Assembly: GCA_022702545.1 (NCBI GenBank)
Contig: JAHRBC010000001.1
Coordinates: 1,550,001-1,614,000, forward strand
Direction of reading: 5' to 3'
DNA from: Phycomyces nitens
Lineage: Eukaryota > Mucoromycota > Mucoromycetes > Mucorales > Phycomycetaceae
DNA: 64,000 nucleotides
A program made the position numbers and the translations under genes. Below are positions 1 through 12,345 of the stretch, piece by piece; position 1 is the stretch's first letter, and each line of letters starts with the position of its first letter. The notes beneath the pieces are model-generated. The model saw only the letters and a list, made by a program, of their open reading frames with translations, did not search any database and was not told the origin of the DNA.

Positions 1-488
1 TGAACAAGTTCAAGATCTTCGATATATTTGCATTCTGTCAGGATTATTTCGTGTATTAGTTCCTGGTATCTTTGCTGTTTGGTGGACAGGCGAGAGAGTT
101 GCTGAAATTGTTTAGGGTTTATGCTCTCTTTCCAGGTCTTGTAAGAACAGGGTGTTCCAAACACATTGGGCTTGAATCCTCTGTATGGTAAGCCGTGGAT
201 ATCCTCAGTAGGGTGTTTTAGGAACTCTTTCCGTGCGGCTACTTCTTCTTCGATGCTTGTTGGAAGAGTGTACACACTGAGGCGACCAGATGAGACGTTA
301 GAGCACATTTTCTTAATGGAATGTTGGGGAGGTTTACTACAAAACAAGCCCAATTTTCGATGAAGATAAACGCCAGCACGTTTTACAATCTTTTGTGGCT
401 GTGTCTTCTTTAGAGCTTCAGCATCCGTTTGGTTTGGATCATTGGGAAGAGAGGAAGGAAAAGTCAAATCAGGAAATTTACCCATCAT
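1..488 (-). CDS. Rho guanine nucleotide exchange factor, N-terminal part (runs off left edge)
   Basis: Read on the minus strand, a frame from the Met at 488 stays open to base 1. It gives about 160 residues. The last 20 or so (RYQELIHEIILTECKYIEDL) are the start of a DH (Dbl homology) domain, the catalytic RhoGEF fold that loads GTP onto Rho/Cdc42 GTPases at the plasma membrane. The preceding FGTPCSYKTWKESI stretch is typical of fungal Rho1-type GEFs just before the DH domain. The rest of the DH domain and any PH/CNH domains lie outside the window. The true start may be in an upstream exon: ATG at 630, a five-codon exon 616-630 ending at a GT donor, joined to the acceptor just before 491, would keep frame. 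The family call is good; which RhoGEF it is cannot be told. Confidence 0.72.
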   Translation of the reverse strand, partial: MMGKFPDLTFPSSLPNDPNQTDAEALKKTQPQKIVKRAGVYLHRKLGLFCSKPPQHSIKKMCSNVSSGRLSVYTLPTSIEEEVAARKEFLKHPTEDIHGLPYRGFKPNVFGTPCSYKTWKESINPKQFQQLSRLSTKQQRYQELIHEIILTECKYIEDLELV

Positions 489-630
489 TAACTGGAGGAT
501 ATGGAGTTATCTAAAGAAGAAAGGAATTATCAGATTTTAGTCCTGGTGCCATTTTATAGGATATGTTGTGGTTGGGATTTCAACAGCCTGGGATAGAACA
601 GATCAAGAAGCTTACAGTAGATTCAACCAT

Positions 631-2461
631 GGTTATTTTGAGAGCCTTATTTTATGCTTGAGCCGGGTAGTTTGTGCTGATATATTATGATACCAAAGGA
701 GAGAAAGAGGACGAAATAACAAGATGATTGAGAATACTTCTTTAGTAGAAAGAAAACATTGATTTTCACCCATTCTTGTCATTGTTTGCGGTGCTGCCTG
801 TTTTGGAAACTTGTCCCTCGCAACTTCATTGCCGAGACGTATTTCTTTTGGTGCCTCAAGTGTCTACAGCCTGGGCCACTGCTCCCAGTCGAAGTGCACC
901 CTTTTTTTTCCCCCTCTTCAAGCATCAAAACCACTCTTTGTCCCAAACCATCCGGAACTTTTTTGTTGTTGTTGTTGTTCTGGCTGTTTTATTTTGCACA
1001 AACAACTTCTTGCCAAAGAGGTCAAGATTTGTCTTTACACCCTTGACTCTTACTCTAGCCGGGTAAATAATAATTACTGCCAAAAAAGAAAAAGTATATA
1101 AAACTCGAATTATTAGTACATGGTACATTAAGCAACCAACAATAAAAGAGTTCAGATCTCTCTTTCTCTTTGGAGTACAATTGTAATTGTGAACATTACA
1201 AACTCGAGATTTCTCGAATACTAGTAATCTTCATCACAATTAGGCCATGATTATATAACAATTCTTAAATGGCCCCATGGACAAGTATGCGAATCTCAAA
1301 CAATCGTCTTGAGAATCTCTTTTTCATCAAAAACAGAATGACGACAAAGATACCATTACATCAGGACTCTAAAATGTAACCCCACAATGTATATAGTGAA
1401 TGCCAAGATATCGCCAACATTACCAAATAAGCATTTGTCCACAAACCCAACATTTTTGAGCTTATGGATAAACTAGGAGATTTTTGTAATCTATAATTTA
1501 TACTATTGTTTATTATTATTAAAGACTATATTCAGTACATTGAATATAGCCTTGGACCATATAAGATCCTTTGCAAGGCATATTGCAAATGCAATGTACT
1601 TTCTGGCCTTTGAAAATTGTTTGGATACAAGTAGAGGCCTTTATTCCCTCGATAAAAAAAATACATTAAATATTACCATTTATAAACTGGGTAATTTATT
1701 TCTGTAGGATACTAGATAAACGCCCTATTTTCCGCTCTTTGGATAACATGGACAATAGGATATAAGTACAATCAAGGATTTGTCCATGGTTAGTATTTTG
1801 ATTGATATTCTGGTTTTAATAGATGTAATATTTGTCTTGTGGGTCCATGATCCAAAAGTACCAAGATTACAAGACATACCCAGAAACTGGCTACATTTAA
1901 TACTCAAAGCTGTGCAACTCATCAAAACTATTTAGCTCATATATATATATATAACATGCAGGACATTTATCAACTCTGGGCAGAAGCGGGATAAATGAGT
2001 GTAAAAGAAAACTTTATATGACATTTAACCCGACGTGAATTGTAACAAGCAAGAGATCAAAATCTCCTAAACTCAAGCTATCTATAGACACATGAATAAA
2101 GGTAGCATCACATATTCCAAATGGTCCAATGTATCGTTGATCCAAGATCACTTGGCTGTCGTTCCAACACACAAACTAGCGTTAAAATGTCAAGGATTGA
2201 TGAATATTTGGCCTGTTAAAGTTTCCCGGTGGATATTAAGGTATTTTCCCGCCTAAATAGTTCCTATAGTCCTACCATCATGGCTTTACGGTTCCTATTT
2301 TCATATATTAAGCATCTGGACAATTGCAGTTTAGAGTGTGACTAGATAATTCTTTACGAACAGAACGATTAGACATAAAAATATCTTGCTCTGAATCATT
2401 TCCCCGTCCAATCTCTTTCCGCTTTTTCACCAAGCTTTTCTAAAAAAAAAATATAATAATA
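631..2461. other. intergenic, no supported gene
   Basis: This is the upstream region of both the leftward RhoGEF and the rightward oxidoreductase. Short overlapping frames at 760-1130 have pyrimidine-rich low-complexity translations and no family similarity. AT-rich tracts and short TA runs occur near 1945. I see no RNA gene or transposon end here. Confidence 0.5.
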
Positions 2462-3841
2462 ATGTCTTGCCAAACCCCTATCAAAGTTGGTATCATTGGT
2501 ACCGGTATCTTTGCCTACCGCCACTTGAAGGCCTACAGGGCATTGGGCCAAGACAAGTTCCAGATCGTTGCTTGTTGTAACAGATCAAAGGAAAAGGCTG
2601 TCAAATTTGCAAAAGAGGTTAATAAAATCAAGCATCAGTAATCACTCTATACTAAAAACCCAATCAATCAAATAGGCCGGTATCCCTGAATCTGCTGTTT
2701 ATACTGATCCTCAGCAGTTGATTAACGATCCCAATGTTGAATTGGTTGATACTCTGCTGCCTGTTCAATATAACCTTGGTGTAAGTAGACGCGTCTCGGA
2801 CAGCTAGAATTTGTATCTAAATATCTGTGTAGATTGTTGAGGCTGCAATTTCTGCCCATAAGCATATTATTTTTGAGAAGCCTATTGGTAAGTCTATTCA
2901 CTCTGAAAATGCTCTTTTGGTACTTGTTTGACATCAATTACTCGTTCTACAATAGCCCACAACATTGAGGATGCCCGCAAGATTGTGCTGGCTGCCCGTA
3001 AAGCTGACACAGTTGTGGCTGTGGCAGAGAACTGGGGATTCCATCCTTTGGTTGTTGCTGTTGGTAAATTCGTCCAGGATGGCAATATTGGAGAGGTAAA
3101 ATTCAAAAAAAAAAGATGTACTATTGCTGATCCCAATCTTGCTCCAGATAATCAACTTTACATATGATTCTGTCCGTAGCTACAAGCCAGATTCGGCTTA
3201 CCTCTCTACATCATGGCGCCAGACCCCTCAGCACCCTGGGTAAGAAACAGAGTCAATTATGCCCCCCATTATACTTATACAGCCCATAGTGGATACTTGA
3301 GTGATGGTGGTGTACACGACATGGCACACCTTTTGCCAATCTTGGGCAAATTCCAGTCTGTCAGTGCGTTTGCCACCCAGCGATATGAAGTCCATGGTGC
3401 AGAGGACACCATGGCTGTTGCTGCCAAACTAGAGAACGGTGCTGTCGGTGTAATCAACTTTACTTATGTAAGCAAAGGCGGTGATATGAAATAAGCTTGT
3501 CCAAAATATTTATATAAACATAGTGTGCCGCTGGTGTAACAAGACAAACTTTGGCTGTCCATGGCACAAAGGGCACAATCCGACTTCTCAACAGAGATGA
3601 AGTTGAGTTTCTTGATGTGTCTGGAAACCCAGTGGATAGCACCATTGTCACAAAGGGCTTTGATCTCGATGCCTTTTCGGATGTGGAAGGCGAGATGGCC
3701 AATTTCCATGATGTCCTAAGAAACGGAGCTAAGCTTGCTTTGACACCCGATGATGCCTTTCATCATTTCGCTGTAATTGTCGCCGCCCTTGAATCTGCCA
3801 AGACCGAGAGTGTTGCAAAGGTTTCAAAGGTCGATGTCTAA
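2462..3841 (+). CDS. Gfo/Idh/MocA family NAD(P)-dependent oxidoreductase
   Basis: Seven exons: 2462-2617, 2676-2780, 2833-2887, 2956-3095, 3148-3239, 3290-3467, 3524-3841. All introns are GT-AG, 49-68 nt, and the frame is kept throughout, giving 347 residues, the usual length of the family. The N-terminal Rossmann motif GIIGTGIFA (residues 10-18) binds the dinucleotide. EKPI (residues 102-105) is the conserved family motif carrying the catalytic lysine. GG-V-H-D-M-A-H near residues 189-196 is the conserved C-terminal-domain substrate/metal region. Such enzymes oxidise or reduce sugars, inositols or similar polyols; the substrate cannot be inferred. No signal peptide is seen, so it is probably cytosolic. 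The start is fixed by the motif lying 10 residues in. Confidence 0.9.
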
Positions 3842-5290
3842 AGCCTGTCATTTACTATAGTAAACACACACACACACAAGTTTCTATATGGCCTAGAAAT
3901 CATTTTTCTAGAGTCTTTGAGCTTATAAAACACAGGCTGGTGGTTCTTTAAATATATCCCCAATAAAATGTCTTTTTATATATATATATAAAATAAGTAT
4001 GGTGTTAGCTAAGCTCAAACTCATATCTGCCAAGGCTTGTTTGGTGGATCAAGAATGAAATCTGGAATAGATTGATATCTGTGTAAACTACAAATGCTTA
4101 CCCCATCCCACTCCATCCTGTAAATTAATCAACCAGCTCTTGCTTTTAAAAAAAACATTTCATAAAATATGCTCAGACTTGATTCTGGTTGTAATTAAGC
4201 TCATCAAGATCCCAACCATCTTCTTGATTAGGTGCATGGTACTTCCAGTGATTCTTGTGAAGATTCCCAGGGAATAAGGCAAGTAAGCCTGTTTGACGTA
4301 ATAGGCTCCGACCCACTATGCATCCCGGTTAAATGATAGTCTTGGTCATGATGAATCCATACCACATGTTCCGCAACAGAAACACCAAAACAGACCAGAC
4401 AGGAACAATAAAGCGATCCCAAGTATTATTAACCACACTTCAAGGTAAGTAAGCTCCATTATCCTTGGTATAAGTAGAGATGATCATGGTTAATCAGAAT
4501 CGCTTCTCATCTCAAGTGGTGGCTTATAAAATTCAAGCGTACATAAATTCAAGTCTCCTTTTTTTTATATATATAAAAGCTCACAAGAAAGGTTAAATAT
4601 TGTATGAGAATTGTACCGAAATTATTAGGTCTAGTCCTATTTCAATGCCTATTCCAAGACATGTAGACTATACTGCTTGGTAAATAAAGCACCATAATAT
4701 AAGACAATCAAGGCCAATACAGATATTGATACTTTGTATTAAGGTAGGGGCAACTATTATATATGTTTAAAGTAGAGCCCCTAGACTTGCGTTTGGATCC
4801 ACAACTGGTACTAATTAAATCAAGGATAATTAGAGGTATTCTGGCATAGACTCTTTGGCTCTCTTTCTGGCTATCTTGTACAAAAAGATTAATCATTAAC
4901 AATCAAAAGGCATATTCCAACATTGCGTCTTTTTGCTTACAACCAAACCCAATACTCTTCTTTTTTTTTCTTTTTTAAAAAAAATAACAAGATGATTAGG
5001 TCTTGTCAAATACCAATACTAATCTTCTTTGTTTGTTTGAATCTTCTTTCTATCCCCTTTAAAAGATAGTATAAACCTATCCTGTAACTATACAAGTGGT
5101 CCTGTCTGTAGATTCCAAACATACAAATAAAATCCTCTTTGGAAATCTAAATTCTTATTGGGTAAAAACTTGGTTTTTACAAACGCAAATTTTATTTTTA
5201 TAGAGCGCAAAATTTATTTGTCAAGTAAACAATTAATTTAATAATAAAAATAATAATAATAATAGAAAAGATTAAGACTGTAGTTGAGCC
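3842..5290. other. intergenic, no supported gene
   Basis: AT-rich spacer with a short CA run (about 3865-3880), a TA run (3977-3992) and AAT runs just upstream of the PPR gene. It presumably holds the 3' end of the oxidoreductase transcript and the promoter of the PPR gene. No coding or RNA signal is visible. Confidence 0.5.
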
Positions 5291-8200
5291 ATGTCTATTC
5301 AGTTGAGCGAGTCATGTAGGCGCTCGTTACAGCACACAAAAAGCCTACGACACTCTCTAGAGGTCTTTCCACTACAAAAAACATGTCTTGCAGCACGACG
5401 AACGGTGGTTGAGAAAAAAGTACATCAGAATATCAGTTTTCCCAATCGATACACAATTCAATCACAAAAACTCTTGAATGCGTCCTGGAAATCACTTTAC
5501 CAGACGCGTAATTATCTCACAGAGACCTCACGATTACTCTATGAAGACATTGAATTGAAGAAAGACGTTGGTCAGGGGATTATCACTGAACAACCTATTC
5601 ATTCACAACCCATCTCAGCCGAGGATTCCATTTATCAATTCAACAATCGTATTAAACAGTGCATAAACCAGGTTGAATCCAATACACCATTGCATTCGAT
5701 TGAAATCAGCAACCTTTGGAATGCTTATAATTCATTACTTGAATACAAAACCAAAGTGCCCCTGTTGAAGAACGACCCCCTGAATTCCAAAAGTTTTGAA
5801 CAACTCGTCTTGGTACTCGAATCAAGGTCCCGAGAGACCCGCCAATCAAAGTGTTGGGGTAGAATTGTTCAGGCCTATGAGGATTCACAGACCCTAAATA
5901 TTATTCCTAGTGTGCCCATGTCTTTGATGGCCATAACCGCCTACGGTCGAGTTGGACGTCTGAAATACGCAACAAATGTCTTTCAACGGCTCAATCCCCT
6001 CTTATCAAAATCTGAGGCCCAAAAAGAACAACTGTACGAGCGATATATGGAAGCATGTCTGAATACTGGTGAATTTGATAAAGCATTCCAAATCCTTGTA
6101 GAGATTCGCCAAAGCCGAATTCGTACTCCTGTTGCATCTAGATGTGTAGCCCAGGGTGTCCAAGTGTTTTTAAAAAAGAAAAACAGACGACAGGCCATGG
6201 CTGCTGCAAAGTTGTTTTCAGCTGCAGAACTTGGGTCAGATCCGAGTTCTTTAAAGAGTATCACAAGAAACCTTTGGACAGCTTATGTGGATCTTATGGA
6301 AGAGTATGGTGGTCTTGCTTCAAAGGACAATCTTTTATTCGAACATTTTCAAGTCGAATTATTTCTTGAAGAATTTTCAAAGCGAACCCCTACCTTTGGA
6401 TTCCCTCGGCCCACCGTCAAGAACTCGTCTGGACTGTACCAACAAGCAAACGCCTTATTTACTGCAAACTCTCTACAGACATTGATGGCATTTCTGACGC
6501 ATATTCGACCAGATTTCGTACCATCTATTGGGGCATACAATATTCTATTGGATATCTATGCTTTCGAAAAGGATTTTTCAAGCGTAAAGACTGTTCTCGG
6601 GTCAATTCAGGAACATCATTTGCAAGCTACCTCGCAGACGACAGGTCTCGTTCTACGTGCTTTTAGTGATAGCCTGTCGACAGCAGAACTCCAGAAACTA
6701 TACAATACGCTTTCTAAACAGGGAAAGCTCGACACACCGATATACAACGCATTTGTTCATATATACTCCAATATCAATACAACCGGCCGTGCCGAACGTG
6801 TGGTTCTCGAGATGAAGAAGACGGGCTGCAATGTGACTACGGATTTGCATATGACTATTGTCCAGAGTCACGTACGTAATGGACGAGTGGACCGTGCGCT
6901 ATCTTGGCTGGAAACATCCGAATATTCACAAATGTTGCGTAACCAAACTAAATCAATGGACTCAATTGACCATTTGGCTGCCCTTGACCCTTATGCAGTG
7001 GTAATGGAAGGATTGATAGGTCAATACGATATTCCTCGCTGCCTCCAACTATACAAATCCCTCGAATCAGGACCCTTCAAGTCATTTTTGAATAAGAACA
7101 GACGCATTTTTAAGGCCGTGGTAACAATGGCATGTATCGACACTGATTGGAAGACTTGCGAATCATATATTATAAACCGAACCATCGACATTACTCCTAC
7201 TACAATATCGCGTATGATAAACACGCTCTTGAACCTCAGGAAGGATAACAAATACGCCGTTTCAGGTACAAATATTGTGAGATCTCTGCAGTCCATGGAG
7301 ACAGCAGCCAGCATGTTTGTCAGTGAGGACACCATTTCTACCGTTATACAGAAATTAGGCGAGCGCGGGCAGCATGAAGACGCTTATCGTTTGTATAGAT
7401 GGGTTCGAGGAGAGATTGGGATTGGTAAAGGAACACGGCTGATAGGATCAACAAAACGATCCTCAAAACCAGCAATATACTTGGCAATGATGCAGGCTGC
7501 CATAAAGAACAGTGATATTCGTCTGTCAGAACGCGCTTCGGTTGACATGATGTATAGAGCTCGAATGCTTATGCCAGGACCAAAGAATCCAGGTGGATAT
7601 GCACCAAAGCAGATACCTTCGTTGAACGACTTTAATATGCTGCTGAATGCCTATGCCTCTCGACTACCTACACCCGACATAACGCGTGCCAAAAAGACGT
7701 TTCAAAGGATGCTTAAAGCTGGACTGGTGCCAGATGTCGTTACTTACAATACACTCATTAAAGCATTCATCAGTACGGATGACCTGGAGTCTGCAAACCA
7801 AATATTTTACACCATGCTTGATGCCGGTATAAAACCAGACAAATGGACTGTAAACACAATTGTACATGGGCTGGTTGGCAGAAAAGAATGGACCAAGATT
7901 GATACCTTTGTCAAAGGCTTGAAGAAGGATGGAATACCAGCCGACATTGACATTGTCACATTTAATCTTATTCTCCAAGGATTCCTTTGTCTTGATTCAA
8001 ACACCCTCAATCACATCCGAGTTCTGCGTTCAAATCATCTCTGGTCAAAATCAAGACAACTTGAAAAGGATCTAAGATCAGCATATACCTTGAAGAGCTC
8101 TGTAATCTGGGAGATTTTTGAGACAGCCATTGGAGTTAGACATGAGGAAGTAGAACAAGAAGCGACACGAAAAATCACACACAGTTTATCAACAGATCCG

Positions 8201-8491
8201 ATAAAGACGTTTGATGTGTCTAAAGACCATCCATTTTACGGAACCCTTTGTCAGCAAATCACCCAATATCATGAAAACACCATAGAACACGCATCAAAAG
8301 ATCTCACAACAAATTCTCAAGACCAGGCTTCAAAAAATGCCGCGATTCCATCCATATTTACGAAATCCAAGAACGCTCGAGATTTGAAGCCGGATATTAT
8401 TACATATAAACTGTTTATGAAGGCCTTTGAGAATGCAGGAGATCCTGTATCAGCATCATATATTCACACCTGGATGACACGTAGATTGTAA
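5291..8491 (+). CDS. pentatricopeptide repeat (PPR) protein, probably mitochondrial
   Basis: One uninterrupted frame of 1066 residues. PPR motifs are visible as helical-pair repeats with the pattern P-D-x-x-T-Y-N-x-L-I-x-A-F. The clearest is at about residues 814-850 (PDVVTYNTLIKAF), followed directly by another (DAGIKPDKWTVNTIVHGL). Further diverged copies start near residue 409 (SIGAYNILLDIY) and near 485 (TPIYNAFVHIYSN), and a partial repeat closes the protein. The first 45 residues are rich in Arg, Ser, Leu and Lys and poor in acids, as in a mitochondrial presequence. Fungal proteins of this type bind organellar RNA and act in mitochondrial RNA stability, processing or translation. The absence of introns contrasts with most neighbours. 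The specific RNA target is unknown. Confidence 0.88.
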   Translation: MSIQLSESCRRSLQHTKSLRHSLEVFPLQKTCLAARRTVVEKKVHQNISFPNRYTIQSQKLLNASWKSLYQTRNYLTETSRLLYEDIELKKDVGQGIITEQPIHSQPISAEDSIYQFNNRIKQCINQVESNTPLHSIEISNLWNAYNSLLEYKTKVPLLKNDPLNSKSFEQLVLVLESRSRETRQSKCWGRIVQAYEDSQTLNIIPSVPMSLMAITAYGRVGRLKYATNVFQRLNPLLSKSEAQKEQLYERYMEACLNTGEFDKAFQILVEIRQSRIRTPVASRCVAQGVQVFLKKKNRRQAMAAAKLFSAAELGSDPSSLKSITRNLWTAYVDLMEEYGGLASKDNLLFEHFQVELFLEEFSKRTPTFGFPRPTVKNSSGLYQQANALFTANSLQTLMAFLTHIRPDFVPSIGAYNILLDIYAFEKDFSSVKTVLGSIQEHHLQATSQTTGLVLRAFSDSLSTAELQKLYNTLSKQGKLDTPIYNAFVHIYSNINTTGRAERVVLEMKKTGCNVTTDLHMTIVQSHVRNGRVDRALSWLETSEYSQMLRNQTKSMDSIDHLAALDPYAVVMEGLIGQYDIPRCLQLYKSLESGPFKSFLNKNRRIFKAVVTMACIDTDWKTCESYIINRTIDITPTTISRMINTLLNLRKDNKYAVSGTNIVRSLQSMETAASMFVSEDTISTVIQKLGERGQHEDAYRLYRWVRGEIGIGKGTRLIGSTKRSSKPAIYLAMMQAAIKNSDIRLSERASVDMMYRARMLMPGPKNPGGYAPKQIPSLNDFNMLLNAYASRLPTPDITRAKKTFQRMLKAGLVPDVVTYNTLIKAFISTDDLESANQIFYTMLDAGIKPDKWTVNTIVHGLVGRKEWTKIDTFVKGLKKDGIPADIDIVTFNLILQGFLCLDSNTLNHIRVLRSNHLWSKSRQLEKDLRSAYTLKSSVIWEIFETAIGVRHEEVEQEATRKITHSLSTDPIKTFDVSKDHPFYGTLCQQITQYHENTIEHASKDLTTNSQDQASKNAAIPSIFTKSKNARDLKPDIITYKLFMKAFENAGDPVSASYIHTWMTRRL

Positions 8492-9825
8492 ACAAGTCAG
8501 CAAACCATGATACCTTATTTCCCTGTTCTACTTTTATGACTAGTCTTTTCTTTATTCTTTTTTGCACTCTTGTACATAGCTGTAAATTTTGTTTTCAGGT
8601 GCAATCTATTTCCATTGTAACCATTAAAAAAAAATAGAGAAACTAATACGATGTGTTACGAACTATCCAAAGGAAACCAGAACCAGACTTTATTTCAGAT
8701 TCTCTACTAAAATAAACTACACAAACTTTGGTTATTGCTTCTTCTTTTTATATAAAAAAAGGGGGAACTCTAGTGTCTCTGTGGCTATATCTATACAGGC
8801 AAACTGTTGGATTTCTTTATAAATCATTCATAAAAAAAACACTGTCGAGAGTTCTTGATAATGTGCATCAGACAATATTTCAGAGTCTGTTTGTACAATA
8901 ATCTCCACATATATTCCATACACTTGACTATATGTATGGCAAGTTCATTTGACATTATCCTTGTCATTTCTCTTGTAATCTAGATATAAACCTTGGTCAC
9001 TAAGATTTACCCAAATTGTGTTCTTCAAGTGTAAATATCTTGTGCAAATATATTGTAGGGTCTGTAATAAAAGGTTTTTTTTTTTACTTGCCCAAATCAT
9101 GGCATCATAATTCGTTTATCAATTAATAAATCCAAAGAGATTGCTATAAGACCCAAGAAATAGGACTTTAGTATGCATTCTATAAATAAGAAAGTCTCTA
9201 CTATTTTATGGCTGAAAATACCACTTAATATACGACCTTACAAAACTTTGACCATCACGAGATAAATAAGTAAAATTGGCTTTTGTTGGGATAAACGGTA
9301 AAGCATACTCCTTGAATATATTTAGCCTCATGTTCTTGGTTAAATTGTACTTGTGTTAATATATATATAAAAATCTCCTTGGCAAACAACAGTGCAAAAC
9401 TAACAAAAACATAAAATTACTTGAGCCCAAAGTAATATGGAAATACTGATTGAAATGGTTATTTCCCAAGTTTGTTAATTAGTGGGCGTACTTTGGGGGT
9501 ATGAAGAATCAAAAAAGACTTTCTTGATTGATATCGAGAATGATGATTGGTAGTATATATGAAACTATTTCAAATTGTTTAAAGACAGGACATTTTTGTA
9601 TATGATCGATTCCAGATACTTGGGTTGAAACAAAAGAAAAAAGGTAAACCAAATAAAGAAAGGGTATTGGTGTTTGTTGAGTTGATTTGCCAAAGTGGCT
9701 ATTGGTTTCCATGGTATTTGTTTCATAAACAAAAATATCCTTAAATACTTTTATCAAAATAATCAATTATTTAATAAAGATTGGTGATTGGTCTTTATAA
9801 AATATCGTTTACCTTGCGATTTAAC
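8492..9825. other. intergenic, no supported gene
   Basis: AT-rich stretch downstream of the PPR gene with many homopolymer runs. Frames present are short and without recognisable similarity. No tRNA-like or coding signal was found. Confidence 0.45.
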
Positions 9826-9827
9826 TA

Positions 9828-10436
9828 CAGTGTTTCTAATTGAGATTGAGACGATGTTGTTGTTTTTTTGGACAAGCAAAAAAAAAGAGATAGTTTTGAG
9901 ACTAAAGGAGATGTTTGTGCAGACTTTAAGCTGTAAAAATCTAAATCCCAAGAATGAAAACCATGTTCGTTACGGCGATGTAGTGAAAATAAAAGCATTA
10001 ATTGCTTCTGCAGAATGCTCGAGGGCGACCGTGGCCGCTGATTATGCTGTTTGAAATCTTGTAGATGTTTTTCAAAGCATTGGCAAGCAAGAACGCTATT
10101 CAACCCAATGTAGGCTTCTGTGAGGGACATTTCAGTACAAAATCATTATGCTCTTTTAATAAAACAAAACGTGAATACATACGATAATTATAATCCAAGT
10201 AATTTATGAACCTCCACTTCAACAAAGGCACAGGACATAACGAAAACAAGCGTGGAAGTATTGGTCTTTTTTTCTTCATCTTTCTCATAATTCTAGGCAA
10301 CATTGGAATATACGCCCCAGGAGAGGCAGATAGGCTTACAAGTGTTACAGGAAAAGGTAAGCAAATTGTCGAGAAATTAATTTTCATTCGTCCAAAAAAA
10401 AACCTAATATTGTCTCAATCTCAAGTAGAAACACTG
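9828..10436. mobile_element. Tc1/mariner-type MITE with TA target-site duplication
   Basis: A 609-bp element bounded by long imperfect terminal inverted repeats. The left end reads CAGTGTTTCTAATTGAGATT and the right end, reverse-complemented, reads CAGTGTTTCTACTTGAGATT. The similarity continues for about 55 bp into a T-rich run and GGAC. Both ends are flanked by TA (9826-9827 and 10437-10438), the target duplication of Tc1/mariner transposons, and CAGT is the usual outer end of that superfamily. The interior has no intact transposase. One frame (about 9950-10055) faintly resembles a helix-turn-helix but is interrupted. The same end sequences recur around 39.7-41.3 kb, so this is a dispersed family, probably mobilised in trans. 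Confidence 0.8.
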
Positions 10437-10830
10437 TAGTAACCCAACAACCTGTCAAAAATCAGATACAACAGTAGCTATGGCTGCATATCATAGATAG
10501 ATCTAAAGAAAGTCTGCTAATGAGAATGTTTTGAATACAATCTTTGAGAATAAAGGCTGGTTCTTTTTTCTAAACAAGTTACAATTTATTATCCAAAAGA
10601 CTCTTTTGATAAAGGCAACAAGGCTTCCAATTTAAAAAAAAATAAAATAATAAATAAAAATAATAGAAATAAAACAAAATAATTTAAAGCATATATTGAA
10701 AGGGACTTTGGGAACAAAGTAATAGGTCAATGGCACTGACCACCAGTGCAATTAACCTTTTTACTTAAAGATGGACAAGAATATAATAAATAATGACAGG
10801 ACAAAATATATAAAGATAATGATTGTGTGT
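10437..10830. other. intergenic, no supported gene
   Basis: AT-rich spacer between the MITE and the 3' end of the glycosyltransferase gene, with A/T homopolymer runs near 10630-10690. Nothing else is seen. Confidence 0.45.
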
Positions 10831-12345
10831 TCATTTGGCTCTAATATTGTTCGATGCTGATGATTGCTGGATTGACTGGAGGGTATCAGTGACTTCAGAA
10901 ATAGAGCTTCTTGAATGTGCAAGTATTCCCCAACTGTGGGCAAATTCCTCAAGTAACTTTGCTGCAACAATACCTCCATTGTGAGTTACCCGTCTTGAAG
11001 GGTCTGAACAATGGCCTGAAAGTTTACTGGCCTCCTCAATTGTATCAGCCCAAACGCCATCCTCAAAATCCTTTCGTGAAAGTTCAACTGCACTTCCTTG
11101 GTCCTTCATCAACTTTAGCAGGCCACATTCCTCTACAAACTGAGGTCTGGACACATATACGAATGGAGTCTGATGACCAATGCATTCACTACAGGTTCCA
11201 TAGCCTAGCTTTCCGAGCACAACATCGGCTGCATTTGTGAGGTCAGGAACATAGGCATCTCTTGGTGCCCGGTAGAACCCAGGTGGGAGATTTACCGAGT
11301 CTGGTGTTCCACACACAATACAAATCCATTTGTCAGGCAATGTCTTGCTCCAATCACCTTCTCCTAGGTTCTGACCACCAAATGACAGCAGGAGTACTTT
11401 GTGGGTCTCATAGATATGTTTGGGAATGTTGAGGCGGGATAGGACAGTCTCTCTGTCGTTGTGGTATTTTCGAAAGACTAGTGGGACATCGACAATGGTG
11501 CGTTCATAGGTAGCCATGGACATATTGGGTTTGCTAGACGGTACATTCGAGACCGAGACACAGGGGATTTGTGTTTTACCATTGACAACACTGTACTCGG
11601 GGAATGTGCCTATGATAGGTGTTGATGGCACGAGGGGCTCGGTGTCATTGAAGGAGGGGATTCTTATGGCTCCTGGTAGGCGTACAAGAAGATCAGCATT
11701 GCGATAATCGCCAATCACCTCTTCTACCAGATCATAGATATCACTGTCCATTTCATCCCCTTCACATAATCCAATATAGACTTCATCAAATGTAAAGTTG
11801 CTCGCTATAGCTGCGGGAATTCTCGCTCCTGCTGCTGCTGCACTATAGATTCTGATATTAGATCCATATTTCTTAGTTGGACGTCTCAACCTACCATGGT
11901 AGAAACGGGGCATCACACACTACACAGTCTGCTTTGACCTGCTTTAACCAATCAATCTCGGCTGCCAAGATCTTGGGTCGGCGCTCGATAAAGTGCTTGA
12001 GGTTTTCGATGGTCTGAGAGCGGTCGACAGTGTAGGCAAGAGGTTGTACAACCCCCGCATCAATGTCTGCTTGACGGTATATTGCTCCCATTGCTGTTAT
12101 GCCTCGAAAGATGAACTCGGAAGCATTTGAGATGACATGGACGGTATGATTAGCTGGAAGCTTAAGGATATCTGAAATGATTTGGTTTGCACGTGTGGCA
12201 TGTCCCCAGCCTATTGTAATGGTGTTGCTTAGATACGAGTTTGGGTTTATCAATTTGATGAATGCCTACCATGTCCCGAGACATAATAACAGAATACAAG
12301 TGACTTGCTATTTTCTCTGGCTGTGTCAAGAGTCAGGTGAACCAT
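10831..12345 (-). CDS. GT-B type glycosyltransferase, L-arabinokinase N-terminal-domain-like
   Basis: Three exons on the minus strand: 12345-12270, 12210-11895, 11842-10831, giving 467 residues. Splicing rebuilds YYVSGHGWGHATRANQI (residues 20-36), the nucleotide-sugar transferase hallmark G-H-G-x-G-H-A-x-R, split by intron 1. Intron 2 joins DAPFLPC to AAAAGARIPA. The region around residues 338-352 (GKLGYGTCSE) is the second Rossmann domain of a GT-B fold. The architecture matches the glycosyltransferase-like domain of plant arabinokinases and related bacterial proteins, without the GHMP kinase part. The acceptor is unknown and the protein is probably cytosolic. It is divergently arranged with the Dcp1 gene 330 bp away. 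The start at 12345 is chosen because it supplies the beta-strand before the GHGWGHATR loop. Confidence 0.85.

Noticed and set aside
759..1128. Several overlapping short frames on both strands
   Set aside because: Translations are low-complexity and pyrimidine-driven, without family similarity or splice support; no frame stands out.
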